Source of the DNA: Paenibacillus tritici
GTDB lineage: Bacteria; Bacillota; Bacilli; Paenibacillales; Paenibacillaceae
Direction of reading: 5' to 3'
Assembly: GCF_013204885.1 (NCBI RefSeq)
Contig: NZ_JABMKX010000013.1
Span: forward strand, 62,001-126,000
DNA: 64,000 nt
Shown: positions 34,511 to 44,328 of the stretch, in pieces
Numbering within the stretch: the first letter of the stretch is position 1
Layout of the letters: each line of letters starts with the position of its first letter
The notes under the pieces: model-generated
What the model saw: only the letters and a program-made list of their open reading frames with translations
Database searches by the model: none
What the model was told of the DNA's origin: nothing
Position numbers and translations under genes: made by a program

Positions 34511-35452
34511 TCAGCCCAAATCTCCGAGTTCAATCTGTACGATTCCCCGGTCATCCCGGGCCTCGGCGATCCCGCCGATCAGATGCATCAGGCTGCCGAA
34601 CTCCAGCTCGTTGAACTTGCGTGCCGCGTTATCCCGCTGCAGCGACCACAGACAGTCCGCCAGTTCACAGACCACCGGTACATCGCAGCGGATTTCCGCC
34701 AGCTCCCGCGAGAGATGCAGCATGTCGAGGTCAGCTTCGATTTTGGCCCGTACGCCTTTGGGCAGCAGATGCAGGTTCTCGATCACACCTTCCACCGTAC
34801 CGTATTCGGTCAGCAGCTTGGTTGCGGTCTTCTCGCCTATGCCCTTCACACCGGGATAATTATCGCTGGTGTCGCCCATGAAGCCCTTCAGGTCGATCAC
34901 CTGCGCAGGAGTAAGTCCCCGTTCAGCCAAAAGTTCCGCCGGATCATACACTTTGTAGTTGGAGCGGCCTTTTTTCATAATCACGACCTTGACACTGTCA
35001 TTCACCAGCTGCAGCATATCGTGGTCACCCGTGAGAATATAGACCTCCGACTCCCCGCTATAGCACGAAGCCAGTGTACCGATGCAGTCATCTGCCTCAT
35101 AACCCACCAGACCGATATTCGGCACGCCCAGCTCGGCCACCACTTCCTTCACCAGATCGAACTGCGGAATCAGCTCCAGCGGGGCGTCAATGCGGTTGGA
35201 CTTATAGCCGTCATACTTCTCCGAGCGGAACGTGCCCTTGCCCATATCCCAGCAGCAGACCACATGTGAAGGCTCAAACGTACTTACCGCGTCGAAAAAA
35301 TACTGCAAAAATCCATACACCGCATTCGTCGGAAGCCCGGCGCTGGTCTTGCGGATATATCCTCCATAAGAGGTAGCATAAAAAGCCCGGAACAGCAGAG
35401 CCATTCCATCAACGATCATTACCCGGCCCTTCATTTCTGTTTCTGTGCTCAT
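34511..35452 (-). CDS. ypcP: 5'-3' exonuclease / flap nuclease (YpcP type)
   Basis: A 313-residue stand-alone nuclease homologous to the N-terminal domain of DNA polymerase I. Acidic metal-site motifs are MIVDGMALLFRAF, VGYEADDCIGTLA, ILTGDHDMLQLV and LKGFMGDTSDNYPGVKGIGEKTA (helix-hairpin-helix). It should process 5' flaps and RNA primers. AAGGAG lies before the ATG. It is 27 bases downstream of an ArsC/Spx-like gene and probably co-transcribed with it. Confidence 0.92.
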   Translation of the reverse strand: MSTETEMKGRVMIVDGMALLFRAFYATSYGGYIRKTSAGLPTNAVYGFLQYFFDAVSTFEPSHVVCCWDMGKGTFRSEKYDGYKSNRIDAPLELIPQFDLVKEVVAELGVPNIGLVGYEADDCIGTLASCYSGESEVYILTGDHDMLQLVNDSVKVVIMKKGRSNYKVYDPAELLAERGLTPAQVIDLKGFMGDTSDNYPGVKGIGEKTATKLLTEYGTVEGVIENLHLLPKGVRAKIEADLDMLHLSRELAEIRCDVPVVCELADCLWSLQRDNAARKFNELEFGSLMHLIGGIAEARDDRGIVQIELGDLG

Positions 35453-35479
35453 GTGTAACCTCTCCTTGTATTCTGTAAT

Positions 35480-35845
35480 TTAGGCGTTGCTCCAGGCTTC
35501 AGCGTACTGATCCTCTTTGTAGCCGACAGTAACCTGCTTGCCGTCCGTGACGACCGGCCGTTTAATCAGCATCCCGTGGGCGGACAGCAGCGCAAGCTGC
35601 TCGTCTTCGCTAAGATCCGCCAGTTTGTCCTTCAGGCCAAGCTCTCTATATACTTCACCGCTCGTATTAAAAAACTTCTTCAGCGGCAGTCCGCTGTTCT
35701 TCACCAGCACGCGCAGCTCCTCTACGGTAGGCGGCTGCTCGGCAATATGCTGGAGGGTAAGCTCATGCCCCTGCTCCTTCAGCCATTTCACTGCGCTGCG
35801 GCAGGTGCTGCATTTGGGATATTGATATACCTTCAAGTCACTCAT
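35480..35845 (-). CDS. ArsC/Spx-family thioredoxin-fold protein (YusI-like)
   Basis: A 121-residue protein of the ArsC/Spx family with the redox pair C13-x2-C16 in YPKCSTCRSAVKWL and the basic stretch LIKRPVVTDGKQVTVGY. Length and motif order fit Bacillus YusI. True Spx regulators contact RNA polymerase through a conserved Gly-Arg segment not obvious here; arsenate reductases of this family use glutaredoxin. Function is therefore uncertain. Confidence 0.82.
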   Translation of the reverse strand: MSDLKVYQYPKCSTCRSAVKWLKEQGHELTLQHIAEQPPTVEELRVLVKNSGLPLKKFFNTSGEVYRELGLKDKLADLSEDEQLALLSAHGMLIKRPVVTDGKQVTVGYKEDQYAEAWSNA

Positions 35846-36282
35846 CGGATTCTCCTTCGTTCCCTGTCAGAAACCCCGCAATCTATGCTGCCAGATCAGC
35901 ATCATACGAGTGCGGAGGCTAGTGGTAGTAGTTGATTGTGCTTCGAAATTATATTAAGTGGAAATTGTACACCTGCTCCTCCTCAAACTGCACGATTGAA
36001 GGAATTAGATGGATTAATGACACTTAAATCAGCTGTTATCGTTACTTTGCAGTCCATTGGTTAATTTTAGCTGTACTTTTTCCACTTGCTTACCTCAGAA
36101 CCGTCATATGACTGTAAACAAGTGCACTCTCGCACTTATTTACTCTTAAGCCCGGCACTTCAGCAGCAGCTGCATCCGGCCTATCCGGGACGTACATCAC
36201 CGGCCGCAGCATTCCTCTATTATTCCGCCAGCATACAGGTTCCCAGGCTCCAGATACCTTCGGATATCAGCAAGTATGCGGT
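35846..36282. repeat. Gene-free stretch with an imperfect long palindrome
   Basis: AAGTGGAAATTGTACA (35956-35971) and TGTACTTTTTCCACTT (36072-36087) are complementary at 14 of 16 positions and enclose a second ACTGCA/TGCAGT pair. No flanking duplication abuts them. I see no gene in this region. Confidence 0.45.
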
Positions 36283-37377
36283 TCAACGGATTGCCGACTG
36301 CCGGAGCTTCTCCTGCAGCAGCACCATATCCGGCGGCAGCGGCGCTTCGAAGACCAGATCGTCATGCGTGACCGGATGCCGGAAGGACAGCCGCACCGCA
36401 TGCAGCGCCTGCCGTGGAATGGATGCGTCCAGCTCGGCGATCTGCGTGAGCTGCGCCGCTTCCGCGGGCGACAGCTTCGCCTCTTGCGTCTCGCCGTAAG
36501 GCGGCACCAGCCCGGCCTCCCGCTTCTTCTCCTCCAGCTGTGCACCGCTAGGCTGACTCAGCTCCGTCCCGAGCTGCACGCCTTCCGGCAGCCGCCCGTA
36601 CAACGGGTGACGGTACATGCCGTCACCGATCAGCGGGCAGCCTATAGAGCTCATATGCACCCGGATCTGATGGGTGCGCCCGCTCTCCAGCTTCAGCTCT
36701 ACGAGTGAAGCTGCACGGCCATAGACCTCCTTGACCTCGTACCGGGTCAAGGAGGGATAACCATCCGGCGTCACGATCCGCCGGTGCGGCTCCAGCGGGT
36801 CGCGGTCGATCGGACCGTCGATATCGCCGCTGCGCGGCGCCGGAACGCCGTGCACACAAGCGGCATACCGCTTGTCCACCGTTCCGGCGATCATCTGCTC
36901 GGAGATATGCTGATGGCTGTAAGGATTCTTGGCAATGACCAGCACACCGGAGGTCTCCCGGTCCAGCCGGTGGACAGGGCGGAAGCGGACCCGCTCCCCC
37001 TTCTCCGCCCAGTAATGGACCACTCCGTTCGCAAGGGTCTCGGTATAATGGCCATGGGTAGGATGGACAATCATCCCCGCAGCCTTATTCACGACGAGCA
37101 GATGCCCGTCCTCATACAGAATCTCGAACGGGATCGGCTGCGGCAGAATATCCTCCGAGGTCTCCTCCTCCATCCGGATCTGCACCAGGTCCCCGCTGCT
37201 TACCTTGACACTGATATAGACACGCTCTCCGTTCAGTGTAATGCCAAGGTCCGTCATTTTGAGCCGGGACAGCAGCTTACGGGAGACATCCATCCGCTTC
37301 TGGAGGATGGTTTTGAGCAGCCATCCGTCTTCGGACGGCGGTACATTATAGGAGATTGGCGGATAATAGCTGGTCAT
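36283..37377 (-). CDS. RluA-family pseudouridine synthase
   Basis: A 364-residue RNA pseudouridine synthase. An S4-like N-terminal part (VSRKLLSRLKMTDLGITLNG) precedes the catalytic domain with Asp139 in RPVHRLDRETSGV, plus VVNKAAGMIVHP and SGRTHQIRVHM. An unusual insertion of about 60 residues (Gln, Glu and Ala-rich) lies between GDGMYRHPLYG and ALHAVRLSFRHP. The target (23S rRNA or tRNA) cannot be told. Its ATG overlaps the stop of the adenosyltransferase gene (ATGA). Confidence 0.93.
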   Translation of the reverse strand: MTSYYPPISYNVPPSEDGWLLKTILQKRMDVSRKLLSRLKMTDLGITLNGERVYISVKVSSGDLVQIRMEEETSEDILPQPIPFEILYEDGHLLVVNKAAGMIVHPTHGHYTETLANGVVHYWAEKGERVRFRPVHRLDRETSGVLVIAKNPYSHQHISEQMIAGTVDKRYAACVHGVPAPRSGDIDGPIDRDPLEPHRRIVTPDGYPSLTRYEVKEVYGRAASLVELKLESGRTHQIRVHMSSIGCPLIGDGMYRHPLYGRLPEGVQLGTELSQPSGAQLEEKKREAGLVPPYGETQEAKLSPAEAAQLTQIAELDASIPRQALHAVRLSFRHPVTHDDLVFEAPLPPDMVLLQEKLRQSAIR

Positions 37378-37940
37378 TGGTTCCGGAACACCTTTTTGCT
37401 GCGCACGTACTCTACGTCAGCAATCTCGAGCCGGGTATTGGCGGCACGGGCCAGCGCGAAGAAATAATCGGATAACCGGTTCAGATAGATCACAGCCTCC
37501 GGGTTAATATCCGCACTCCGCCCCAGGGTCACAGCCCGGCGTTCGGCACGGCGGCAGACGGTCCGGCAGACATGCAGCACGGAAGACAGTTGGCTTCCCC
37601 CGGGCAGAATGAAGCGCTCCAGCACCGGATTCTCGGCCTGCAGCACATCAATCCAGCCCTCCAGACGTACGGCCATCTCGCTTTTGACTTTATATTTGTT
37701 CTCGCTCAGCTTCACGAACGCCAGGTCCGAACCACAATCAAACAGCTCATGCTGAATCTCCAGCAATTGCTCGCGGACATCCGCGAACCGCTCGTCCTCC
37801 ATCAGGCTCCGGGCCTGGCCGACGAAGCAGTTGAGCTCATCTATGGTGCCGTAAGCCTCAACGCGGACATCGTCCTTGCCCACCCGGCCGCCGATGACTG
37901 AGGTCTCGCCTTTATCGCCCGTGCGCGTATAGATCGCCAT
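37374..37940 (-). CDS. pduO: Cob(I)alamin adenosyltransferase, PduO type
   Basis: A 188-residue protein that transfers adenosyl from ATP to cob(I)alamin, making coenzyme B12. Motifs are YTRTGDKGETSV (ATP loop), EAYGTIDELNCFVG, FILPGGSQLSSVLHVCRTVCRRAER and INPEAVIYLNRLSDYFF. It is like Bacillus YvqK. AGGAGG precedes the ATG. It is about 9 kb from the cobalamin operon and lacks a riboswitch, and is translationally coupled to an RluA synthase instead. Confidence 0.93.
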   Translation of the reverse strand: MAIYTRTGDKGETSVIGGRVGKDDVRVEAYGTIDELNCFVGQARSLMEDERFADVREQLLEIQHELFDCGSDLAFVKLSENKYKVKSEMAVRLEGWIDVLQAENPVLERFILPGGSQLSSVLHVCRTVCRRAERRAVTLGRSADINPEAVIYLNRLSDYFFALARAANTRLEIADVEYVRSKKVFRNQ

Positions 37941-38019
37941 CGAAATTCCCTCCTAAGTTGCAAATCACATAGTAATAGTGTAATCGTTCTTAGGTATGGT
38001 GGCAAACAAAGTTCAACAT

Positions 38020-38793
38020 TTACGGCTTGCGGAACGTTATACAATACATCAGGCCCTTGCATACTTCCTTGTATTCGATCTCCAGCATATTAGGCGGAAT
38101 AAGACCAAGCATCCCGGGCATCTCTTCCCCCTGCTGAAAATACCCCTTAACCACCGGCACCTTCCCGTACGTCCCCTTCACCAGCTTCTCCGTCTCATCG
38201 GCAATCATCAGCCTGGTGCCCGGCTTCGCCACCCGGATCATCTCCAGCACCGCAGCAAGCGGATCACTGAAATAGTTGATTCCGCCGACATGGTAGACGC
38301 AGTCGAAGCTGTTGTCCCGGAAAGGCAGTCTCTCGGCCGTCCCCTGGAACAGATGAGCCTGCAGCTTCCAGCGCTTCACATTGCACACCGCCTGCTTCAG
38401 CATTCCGCTGGAAATATCCAGCCCGTACAGCTCCGCCTTCGCTCTAAGATACGGGAAGTTATCGCCGCTGCCCACCGAGGTCTCCAGCACACGCTGACCG
38501 TCACGCAGCTCAAGCGAAGACAGGAACTGCGCTCTGTAGCTGCGCTCCCCGCCGAACTTCAGGGCGAAGTAGGCCTTGTTGGACAGCCGGTAAAAGCGGG
38601 CAATCCGGTTGTACAGCTCCAGGTACTTTTTATTGCTGCCTTCGGCATCCTCTTCTTCCAAAAAGGCCAAAAACCCGTGCTTCCACGGATATTGCCGCCC
38701 GTTCTCCGGGTTGACGGCCCCCGTCTCCTCCAGCTTAAGCTCACCGTATGTACTCGGGTCCCTGAGCATTTGTGCTTGCAGCATCTCTATCAT
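38020..38793 (-). CDS. Class-I SAM-dependent methyltransferase
   Basis: About 257 residues. The SAM motif is VLETSVGSGDNFPYL (residues 102-114), then LYGLDISSGML, GTAERLPFRDNSFDCVYHVGG and the MIRVAKPG post-motif, the layout of UbiE/menG-like enzymes. I start at the ATG at 38793 after AGGGAAGAGG. The frame is open to 38961, but those codons lack a ribosome site. It does not look like MenG itself, given the N-terminal GAVNPENGRQYPW segment. Substrate unknown. Confidence 0.8.
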   Translation of the reverse strand: MIEMLQAQMLRDPSTYGELKLEETGAVNPENGRQYPWKHGFLAFLEEEDAEGSNKKYLELYNRIARFYRLSNKAYFALKFGGERSYRAQFLSSLELRDGQRVLETSVGSGDNFPYLRAKAELYGLDISSGMLKQAVCNVKRWKLQAHLFQGTAERLPFRDNSFDCVYHVGGINYFSDPLAAVLEMIRVAKPGTRLMIADETEKLVKGTYGKVPVVKGYFQQGEEMPGMLGLIPPNMLEIEYKEVCKGLMYCITFRKP

Positions 38794-39035
38794 CCTCTTC
38801 CCTGACATCGTACAGTTCAGCCGCTTACTCTGAAATGTTCTTGAGTATTCATTATATACCTGCAGTCCGAAGCCTCCATCCGTCCCCGGGTCTGCCGCAG
38901 ACTCAGCCTCAGGTCGTATAAGATACGACATTTTTTTATTTTTTTCGACAAAAGATAACAACTAAATGAGATCTCCAGCCGATGATATTCAATATACTTG
39001 TTTAAAAGTTTCACTATCATAATGGGGGGATTCAC

Positions 39036-41111
39036 ATGGCAAATGTTGTTCACAAGGGAAGTTCAAGACTCCGGTTCAAAAGCATACGTATGAGAACATT
39101 TGCATTCATCCTGCCTATCTTCCTGATCACGCTTCTGCTGGTCGCCTTATTGTCGTACCTGTATTCCAAGAATATGATCCGGGATGAGGTCAGACAAAAA
39201 ATGGATTTGCAAATATCGGAGCTTTCGGGCGAAATTAATGCAAATCTAAATGAACACAGTAAGGTTCCCGAGGTGCTTGCACGGACGCTGGAGAGCCGTG
39301 CCACTGCATTCACGCTGGATCAATACAGAACCATGATCAGCCATGCGCTGACAGCGAATACAGACACTTTTGGGGCCGGTATTTATTTTGAACCGGGACG
39401 GTATGACCGTAAGCTGAAGTATTTCTCTACCTATGCTTACCGCGACGGTGCCAAGATTGTGACTACAGAGCAGTACAATGACCCGGAATATGATTATCTT
39501 AAGCAGAATTGGTATACGGCCGGCAGGGAGCACGCCGGCATTACTGATCCGTTCTATGATACGGTTACCAAGACGACGATGAGTACGTTCAGCGTGCCTT
39601 TTTATGATGAGGCCCATCAATTGCTGGGTGTGATGGCTGGTGATATAGATCTGCAGACGCTGCAGAACCGGATTGAACAGACCAAGGTCGGGAATACGGG
39701 CTGGGCCTTCCTGCTGGACAAGCAGGGCAATTACATTGCCGGACCTGATCAAGAGAAGAATATGCAGCTGCAGATCACCGCCGAACCGGATGCAGAGCTG
39801 GCCGCAGCGGGAACAGCAATGCTTAAGCAGGACCGCGGGATGGTTACATACCCTGCTTCCGGCGAACTCATTCAGATGTATTATGAGAAGCTGCCGGATA
39901 CCGGCTGGACTCTTGCCCTCGCTATTCCGGAGAAGGAGCTGTACGCGCCGCTGAAGGGGCTGCTCCGGTCGATTGTGCTGGTTAGTCTTATCGGTCTTGT
40001 GCTGACGTTCGCGGCGGTGTATCTGTACAGCCGATATATTACCCGGAAGCTGGCCCGCGTCAGTGAGATGTCCCAGCGGATGGCGGCAGGGGACTTCACG
40101 GGGAAGCTCAGTGTGGACAGCCAGGATGAGCTCGGCGATATGGCCGGACATATGAACCGGATGATTGACAATCTAAGCGGACTGCTGGGAAGCATCGCCG
40201 ACCACTCGCTTCAGGTGGCTTCCACCTCGGAGGAATTAATGTCGAGCGCCAATCAGACCAATCTTACGACAGAGGTCATTGTGGAGAACATTCAGGATCT
40301 GGCGGGCGGGGCGGATACTCAGCTTCAGTCTACCCGCGAGTCTGCAAGAGCCATGGAGGAGATGGCCGCCGGAGTCCAGCGGATTGCGGAAGCTTCGATG
40401 GACACGGCCCAGGCAGCCGGACGGGCTGCCAGCCAGGCGCAGAATGGGCATTCGGTGATTATGGAGGCCGTGGAACAGATGGAGGAGATGGAACGGGCCG
40501 CAGCAGATACCTCCGGCTTGATTGAGTCCCTGAACTCCCAGTCCAAGCAGATCGGAAATATTGTCGGACTGATTAAAGGCATCAGCGATCAGACCGGTAT
40601 GCTGGCCTTGAATGCGGCGATTGAGGCGGCAAGAGCGGGTGAGTATGGACGGGGCTTCTCGGTCGTTGCCAGTGAGGTGAAGAAGCTGTCCGAGCAGACG
40701 GCAGAGGCTGCCGGTCATATCAGCAGCCTGATTCTCGAGATTCAGCAGGGAAATCTGGCTGCGTCGGATGCCGTGCTTGCCAATGCTAACGCCGTTCAGG
40801 AAGGCTCACGGATGGTTGGGGAAGCGGGGCGCCTGTTCACGGACATCCTCGGCGGCATCGGCGAGATTAACTCCCAGGTTCATGAGATGTCCTCCTCTTC
40901 CGAGCAGCTCCTGGCCGGAACGGAGGAGCTGACCTCCTCAGTAGAACAGATGGCCGAAATCGCACGGCAAGCCGTGGAGCGTTCGCAGAGTGTGGCTGCT
41001 TCCTCCGAGGAGCAGCTGGCTTCCATGGAAGAGGTCGCCGCTGCCTCTACTGAGCTTGCGAAGATGGCGGACGGGCTGCAGCAGGCAGTGGCAACGTTCA
41101 AGGTGAGCTAG
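39036..41111 (+). CDS. Methyl-accepting chemotaxis protein with dCache sensor
   Basis: A 691-residue chemoreceptor. TM1 lies at about 20-44, a double-Cache extracellular domain at 45-300 ([46 protein letters not shown]), TM2 at 311-334, HAMP at 335-385 ([23 protein letters not shown]) and the signalling hairpin around [20 protein letters not shown]. dCache domains often bind amino acids or organic acids; the ligand here is unknown. GGGGGG precedes the ATG by seven bases. A terminator follows directly. Confidence 0.95.
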   Translation: MANVVHKGSSRLRFKSIRMRTFAFILPIFLITLLLVALLSYLYSKNMIRDEVRQKMDLQISELSGEINANLNEHSKVPEVLARTLESRATAFTLDQYRTMISHALTANTDTFGAGIYFEPGRYDRKLKYFSTYAYRDGAKIVTTEQYNDPEYDYLKQNWYTAGREHAGITDPFYDTVTKTTMSTFSVPFYDEAHQLLGVMAGDIDLQTLQNRIEQTKVGNTGWAFLLDKQGNYIAGPDQEKNMQLQITAEPDAELAAAGTAMLKQDRGMVTYPASGELIQMYYEKLPDTGWTLALAIPEKELYAPLKGLLRSIVLVSLIGLVLTFAAVYLYSRYITRKLARVSEMSQRMAAGDFTGKLSVDSQDELGDMAGHMNRMIDNLSGLLGSIADHSLQVASTSEELMSSANQTNLTTEVIVENIQDLAGGADTQLQSTRESARAMEEMAAGVQRIAEASMDTAQAAGRAASQAQNGHSVIMEAVEQMEEMERAAADTSGLIESLNSQSKQIGNIVGLIKGISDQTGMLALNAAIEAARAGEYGRGFSVVASEVKKLSEQTAEAAGHISSLILEIQQGNLAASDAVLANANAVQEGSRMVGEAGRLFTDILGGIGEINSQVHEMSSSSEQLLAGTEELTSSVEQMAEIARQAVERSQSVAASSEEQLASMEEVAAASTELAKMADGLQQAVATFKVS

Positions 41112-41119
41112 AGCAACAA

Positions 41120-41159
41120 CCCCCTGGGCTGTCCTCGGACGGACACAGGGGGCTTTTTT
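41120..41159 (+). terminator. Terminator of the chemoreceptor gene
   Basis: CCCCCTG (41120-41126) and CAGGGGG (41146-41152) with an inner GTCC/GGAC pair, followed by T6. Confidence 0.88.
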
Positions 41160-42054
41160 AGATGTGGACGTCCCGTCCCTTCAGGTAATCTATCAGCTCA
41201 CGGTTAACTCGCTCTGGTTGCTCATGATTTAGGCCATGCCCGGCATCCGGTATGACTGAGTAACGAAACCCGCCGTCCTCAAGTATCCCTAAGAATTCCT
41301 TCTTATGACGCAGCTTATAATCACCCAGCAGAAAATAAAGCTTATCCCTTACTGCAATCGCTTTCTCTTTATCGTATGGCTGAAGCTTATGGGGAAACAT
41401 GGCCTGCTGATTATGATTTTTCATCAATAACACCAGATGCTCTCCGACTTCCGGGTGCTTGTCAAAAAAGCCGGACGCAGGCGAACTGAGCTTCCGGGCT
41501 ACTTTCAGCAGATTGCTATGTGTGGGAACAAGAATTTCCGGGAACATCATCAACAGCGTATGTAGCATGCTTTTTAACGGGGCAGTGACCATTCCTCCTT
41601 CCATGCAGACAGTCTTCAATACTCTTCGCGGCTCGTGAACTGTATAGTTGAAGGCCATGTACGCTCCGTTCGATACCCCTGCCACATAAAAGTGCTCAAG
41701 GTTCAGACCATCTGCAACCCCGTTCATCCAATCTACCTGATCAAAAGTCCGTTTATTGAACCTCTCACCTGGAATACTCTTCCCCGGTCCTCCCAGCGTA
41801 TCTACTGCAATACAATAAAAATGCCGTGACAGCTCCTTCATATTGAGCAGCCACATCACGGCCGAATTATCACCTACCCCGTGGAACAAAAGCAAAGGCG
41901 GATTCAACGGATTGCCCGATGATATACAATGGGTCAGACCGTATTTTGTAGTAATAGTTGATTCCCGGTGCTCTGTTCCCCACTGCGATAGCAGTTCGTT
42001 ATAGGAGCTATGAACCCGTTCTTTACCGGAAGCGCTTTTAAATACCTTGATCAT
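41158..42054 (-). CDS. Alpha/beta-hydrolase
   Basis: A 298-residue alpha/beta-fold hydrolase. The oxyanion loop is LLLFHGVGDNSA, the nucleophile Ser lies in AGVSNGAYMAF, the acid is probably Asp in LLGDYK and the His in PDAGHGLNHE. Closest in type to esterases and C-C hydrolases; substrate unknown. The ATG at 42054 follows AAGGTGG at eight bases; an in-frame GTG at 42066 overlaps that site. No signal peptide. Confidence 0.88.
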   Translation of the reverse strand: MIKVFKSASGKERVHSSYNELLSQWGTEHRESTITTKYGLTHCISSGNPLNPPLLLFHGVGDNSAVMWLLNMKELSRHFYCIAVDTLGGPGKSIPGERFNKRTFDQVDWMNGVADGLNLEHFYVAGVSNGAYMAFNYTVHEPRRVLKTVCMEGGMVTAPLKSMLHTLLMMFPEILVPTHSNLLKVARKLSSPASGFFDKHPEVGEHLVLLMKNHNQQAMFPHKLQPYDKEKAIAVRDKLYFLLGDYKLRHKKEFLGILEDGGFRYSVIPDAGHGLNHEQPERVNRELIDYLKGRDVHI

Positions 42055-42375
42055 GGATCTTTCCACCTTTTGGATTTGGGATGGGTGCTATTGATTCTAT
42101 TGTCATGAAGTGCAGAACCAGCTCTATTGATGGAACAGGAACAGTAGCCGTAGTTATAATACTATTTTATGGATAAATAAGTAAATGAACAAAAGACGAA
42201 TTCCTCATGAATGCAATTCTATGCACCTCCTAATTTGAATGGGGGAATTCAGCCTGGAAGACGCACTATTTTAACCTGGGTAAGGTATTAATTTATCCTC
42301 TGGATGATTGTATTGTCCAAAGCAACGGATATCGTTCTTGAAGGGCGGCTATCTCCTCCCTCACTGCACAAGCAA

Positions 42376-42580
42376 TTGGATAAACGTATCTTATTTGAGA
42401 TGATTTCGAGCGTCTGAGGTAATTAGTTGGAGAAACGTCATTTAATTTCGTACGTTTCCTCTACTCTGATTGATTTGCGGTCTATTAAGTGTTGTTTATC
42501 CAACTGCTTCCTTGCAAGGTCTCATTTGTTCATTAGCAAGTGCTGAAAATCCAACTGCTTCCGGTCACAAAATCCGGTCA
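42376..42580. repeat. Degenerate 51-bp periodic repeats
   Basis: TTGGATAAACGT (42376) and TTGGAGAAACGT (42427) are 51 bases apart. TCCAACTGCTTCC occurs at 42499 and again at 42550, also 51 bases apart. The rest of 42055-42375 shows no gene. Confidence 0.6.
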
Positions 42581-42581
42581 C

Positions 42582-42614
42582 AAAAAAAGGACATCTCCCG
42601 CCAAGGAGACATCC
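42582..42614 (-). terminator. Terminator of the Spo0E-like gene
   Basis: On the reverse strand GGATGTCTCC pairs fully with GGAGATGTCC (two G-U pairs) and T7 follows. Confidence 0.8.
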
Positions 42615-42644
42615 GTTATACTAACATTACGCCGCGGCTTCGCG

Positions 42645-42899
42645 CTAATCCCGCTTGCGGTGGCGGCCTCGCATATACTCATTAATCTTGAGATCCAGCA
42701 AGCTGCTGATTGCAATGACATTATCCGAGGTGAAGGAATTCTCCTGCATAAAGAGCTGTTCCATTCTGCTGCGGAGCATCTGAATTTCATCTTCCAGCGA
42801 GAGCCTGCGTGCATCAGCATCCCCTCTGGCAGGATGTATCCCGCTTCCGGAACCACATTTCCCGCCATAGGAAGGTAAGTAATAATCTGCGCTCAGCAC
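42645..42899 (-). CDS. Spo0E-family aspartyl-phosphate phosphatase
   Basis: About 84 residues. The C-terminal half, LEDEIQMLRSRMEQLF, then VIAISSLLDLKINEYMR, has the Spo0E pattern of two helices with the catalytic S-x-x-L-D signature. These phosphatases remove phosphate from Spo0A-P and hold back sporulation. I start at the GTG at 42899, six bases after AGGAAGG; the frame is open 11 codons further. The N-terminal 35 residues (Gly, Cys and Tyr-rich) are not conserved in the family as far as I know. Confidence 0.75.
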   Translation of the reverse strand: MLSADYYLPSYGGKCGSGSGIHPARGDADARRLSLEDEIQMLRSRMEQLFMQENSFTSDNVIAISSLLDLKINEYMRGRHRKRD

Positions 42900-43097
42900 A
42901 ATCACCCTTCCTGATGTATTATTGCGCGGCACCCGGACAGAGAATATGTAGTGCTGTTCGTCCGGCCTTGTGCGCCCTATTCCCGGAATAAGAGGTCCAT
43001 GTAAGTGTATTACAGGTGTTTCTTGTCCTTATAGTTAAATAATACCATGTCAAAAGGTGATCGGCTATAGTCCGATTTACTTCTTTCTGGATGCCTT

Positions 43098-44315
43098 CTA
43101 TGCCCCTTCCCGGGCGAGTTCTGAGACAAATGCCCCAATTCGTTCAACCGCTTCATTCAACTGGGACACTGAGGTAGCATAAGAGCAGCGCAGGTAGCCT
43201 TCACCGCCCAGACCGAATACACTGCCCGGGACCGCTGCAACCTTATATTCCAGCAGCAGGCGCTGGGCAAATTGGTCTGAGGTGAGTCCTGTGCGCTGAA
43301 TACTCGGGAACGCATAAAATGCGCCTTGCGGCTCATGACAATCCAGTCCCGCCTCCCGCAGCCCTTTGACAATCAGTCTGCGGCGCTGGTTATAAGAGTC
43401 TGCCATGCGGTCTTTCTCTTCCATCCCGTTGGTCAGTGCCTCCAGTGCAGCCACCTGGCCCATCGAAGGCGCACACATAACAGTGTACTGGTGAATCTTC
43501 AGCATGGCGGAGATCAGATCCGGGTGGCCGCAGGCATAACCCATCCGCCATCCGGTCATGGCGAAGGCTTTGGAGAATCCGCTGACCAGGATGGTCCGGT
43601 CCAGCATCCCCGGAAGGGATGCGAAGCTGACATGATTGCTTCCATAGGTCAGTTCAGCATAGATCTCATCCGAAATGACAATGAGATCGTGCTTCTCCAC
43701 TACCTTGGCAATCGGCTCCCAATCCTCACGGCTCATGATTGCGCCGGTCGGATTGCTCGGATAACAGAGAATCAGAATCTTGGAGCGCGGGGTGATCTTG
43801 GCTTCCAGATCCTCAGCAGTCAGCTTGAAGTTATTCTCCCCGAACGTCTCAATGCCAACCGGAATCCCGCCGCCAATCGCTGTAATCGGAGAATAAGAGA
43901 TATAACAAGGCTCGGGAATCAGAATCTCATCTCCCGGGGCGATCAGAGCCCGGAGCGCCAGATCTATGGCTTCGCTGCCGCCGACCGTGGCGATAATCTG
44001 GTTCGCAGGATCATATTGCACCGCGAAGCGGGTATGCAAATACTCGGCAATGCCCTCACGAAGCTCCGGCATTCCTGCATTTGAGGTGTAGCCGGTGAAG
44101 CCGCGCTCCAGCGAATAGACGCAAGCCTCCCTTACATGCCACGGGGTCTTGAAATCCGGTTCACCGACACCCAGCGAGATAATATCCTTGCTGCCTGCTG
44201 CCAGGTCGAAAAACTTGCGGATGCCCGACGGCTGAATCTGCTGGACCAGCGGGGCCAAATAGGAGTTCATGGACTTGCTTGTATCTCCTGTATGCTGACT
44301 GTTATTAATGATCAT
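43098..44315 (-). CDS. alaT: Alanine-type aminotransferase (AlaT/YugH)
   Basis: A 405-residue fold-type-I aminotransferase. The PLP lysine is K249 in SGFSKAFAMTGWR; also SLGVGEPDFKTP, CYPSNPTGA and ISDEIYAELTYG. The gene directly follows an Lrp-type regulator, the arrangement of Bacillus alaR-alaT (yugG-yugH), where AlaT makes alanine from pyruvate. Other aspartate-family aminotransferases are possible from sequence alone. The ATG has AAGGAT at eight bases. Confidence 0.9.
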   Translation of the reverse strand: MIINNSQHTGDTSKSMNSYLAPLVQQIQPSGIRKFFDLAAGSKDIISLGVGEPDFKTPWHVREACVYSLERGFTGYTSNAGMPELREGIAEYLHTRFAVQYDPANQIIATVGGSEAIDLALRALIAPGDEILIPEPCYISYSPITAIGGGIPVGIETFGENNFKLTAEDLEAKITPRSKILILCYPSNPTGAIMSREDWEPIAKVVEKHDLIVISDEIYAELTYGSNHVSFASLPGMLDRTILVSGFSKAFAMTGWRMGYACGHPDLISAMLKIHQYTVMCAPSMGQVAALEALTNGMEEKDRMADSYNQRRRLIVKGLREAGLDCHEPQGAFYAFPSIQRTGLTSDQFAQRLLLEYKVAAVPGSVFGLGGEGYLRCSYATSVSQLNEAVERIGAFVSELAREGA

Positions 44316-44328
44316 GACATTACATCCT

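Noticed and set aside
38794-38961. N-terminal extension of the methyltransferase
   Set aside because: The frame is open but no ribosome site precedes its starts, and the family domain begins after the ATG at 38793.
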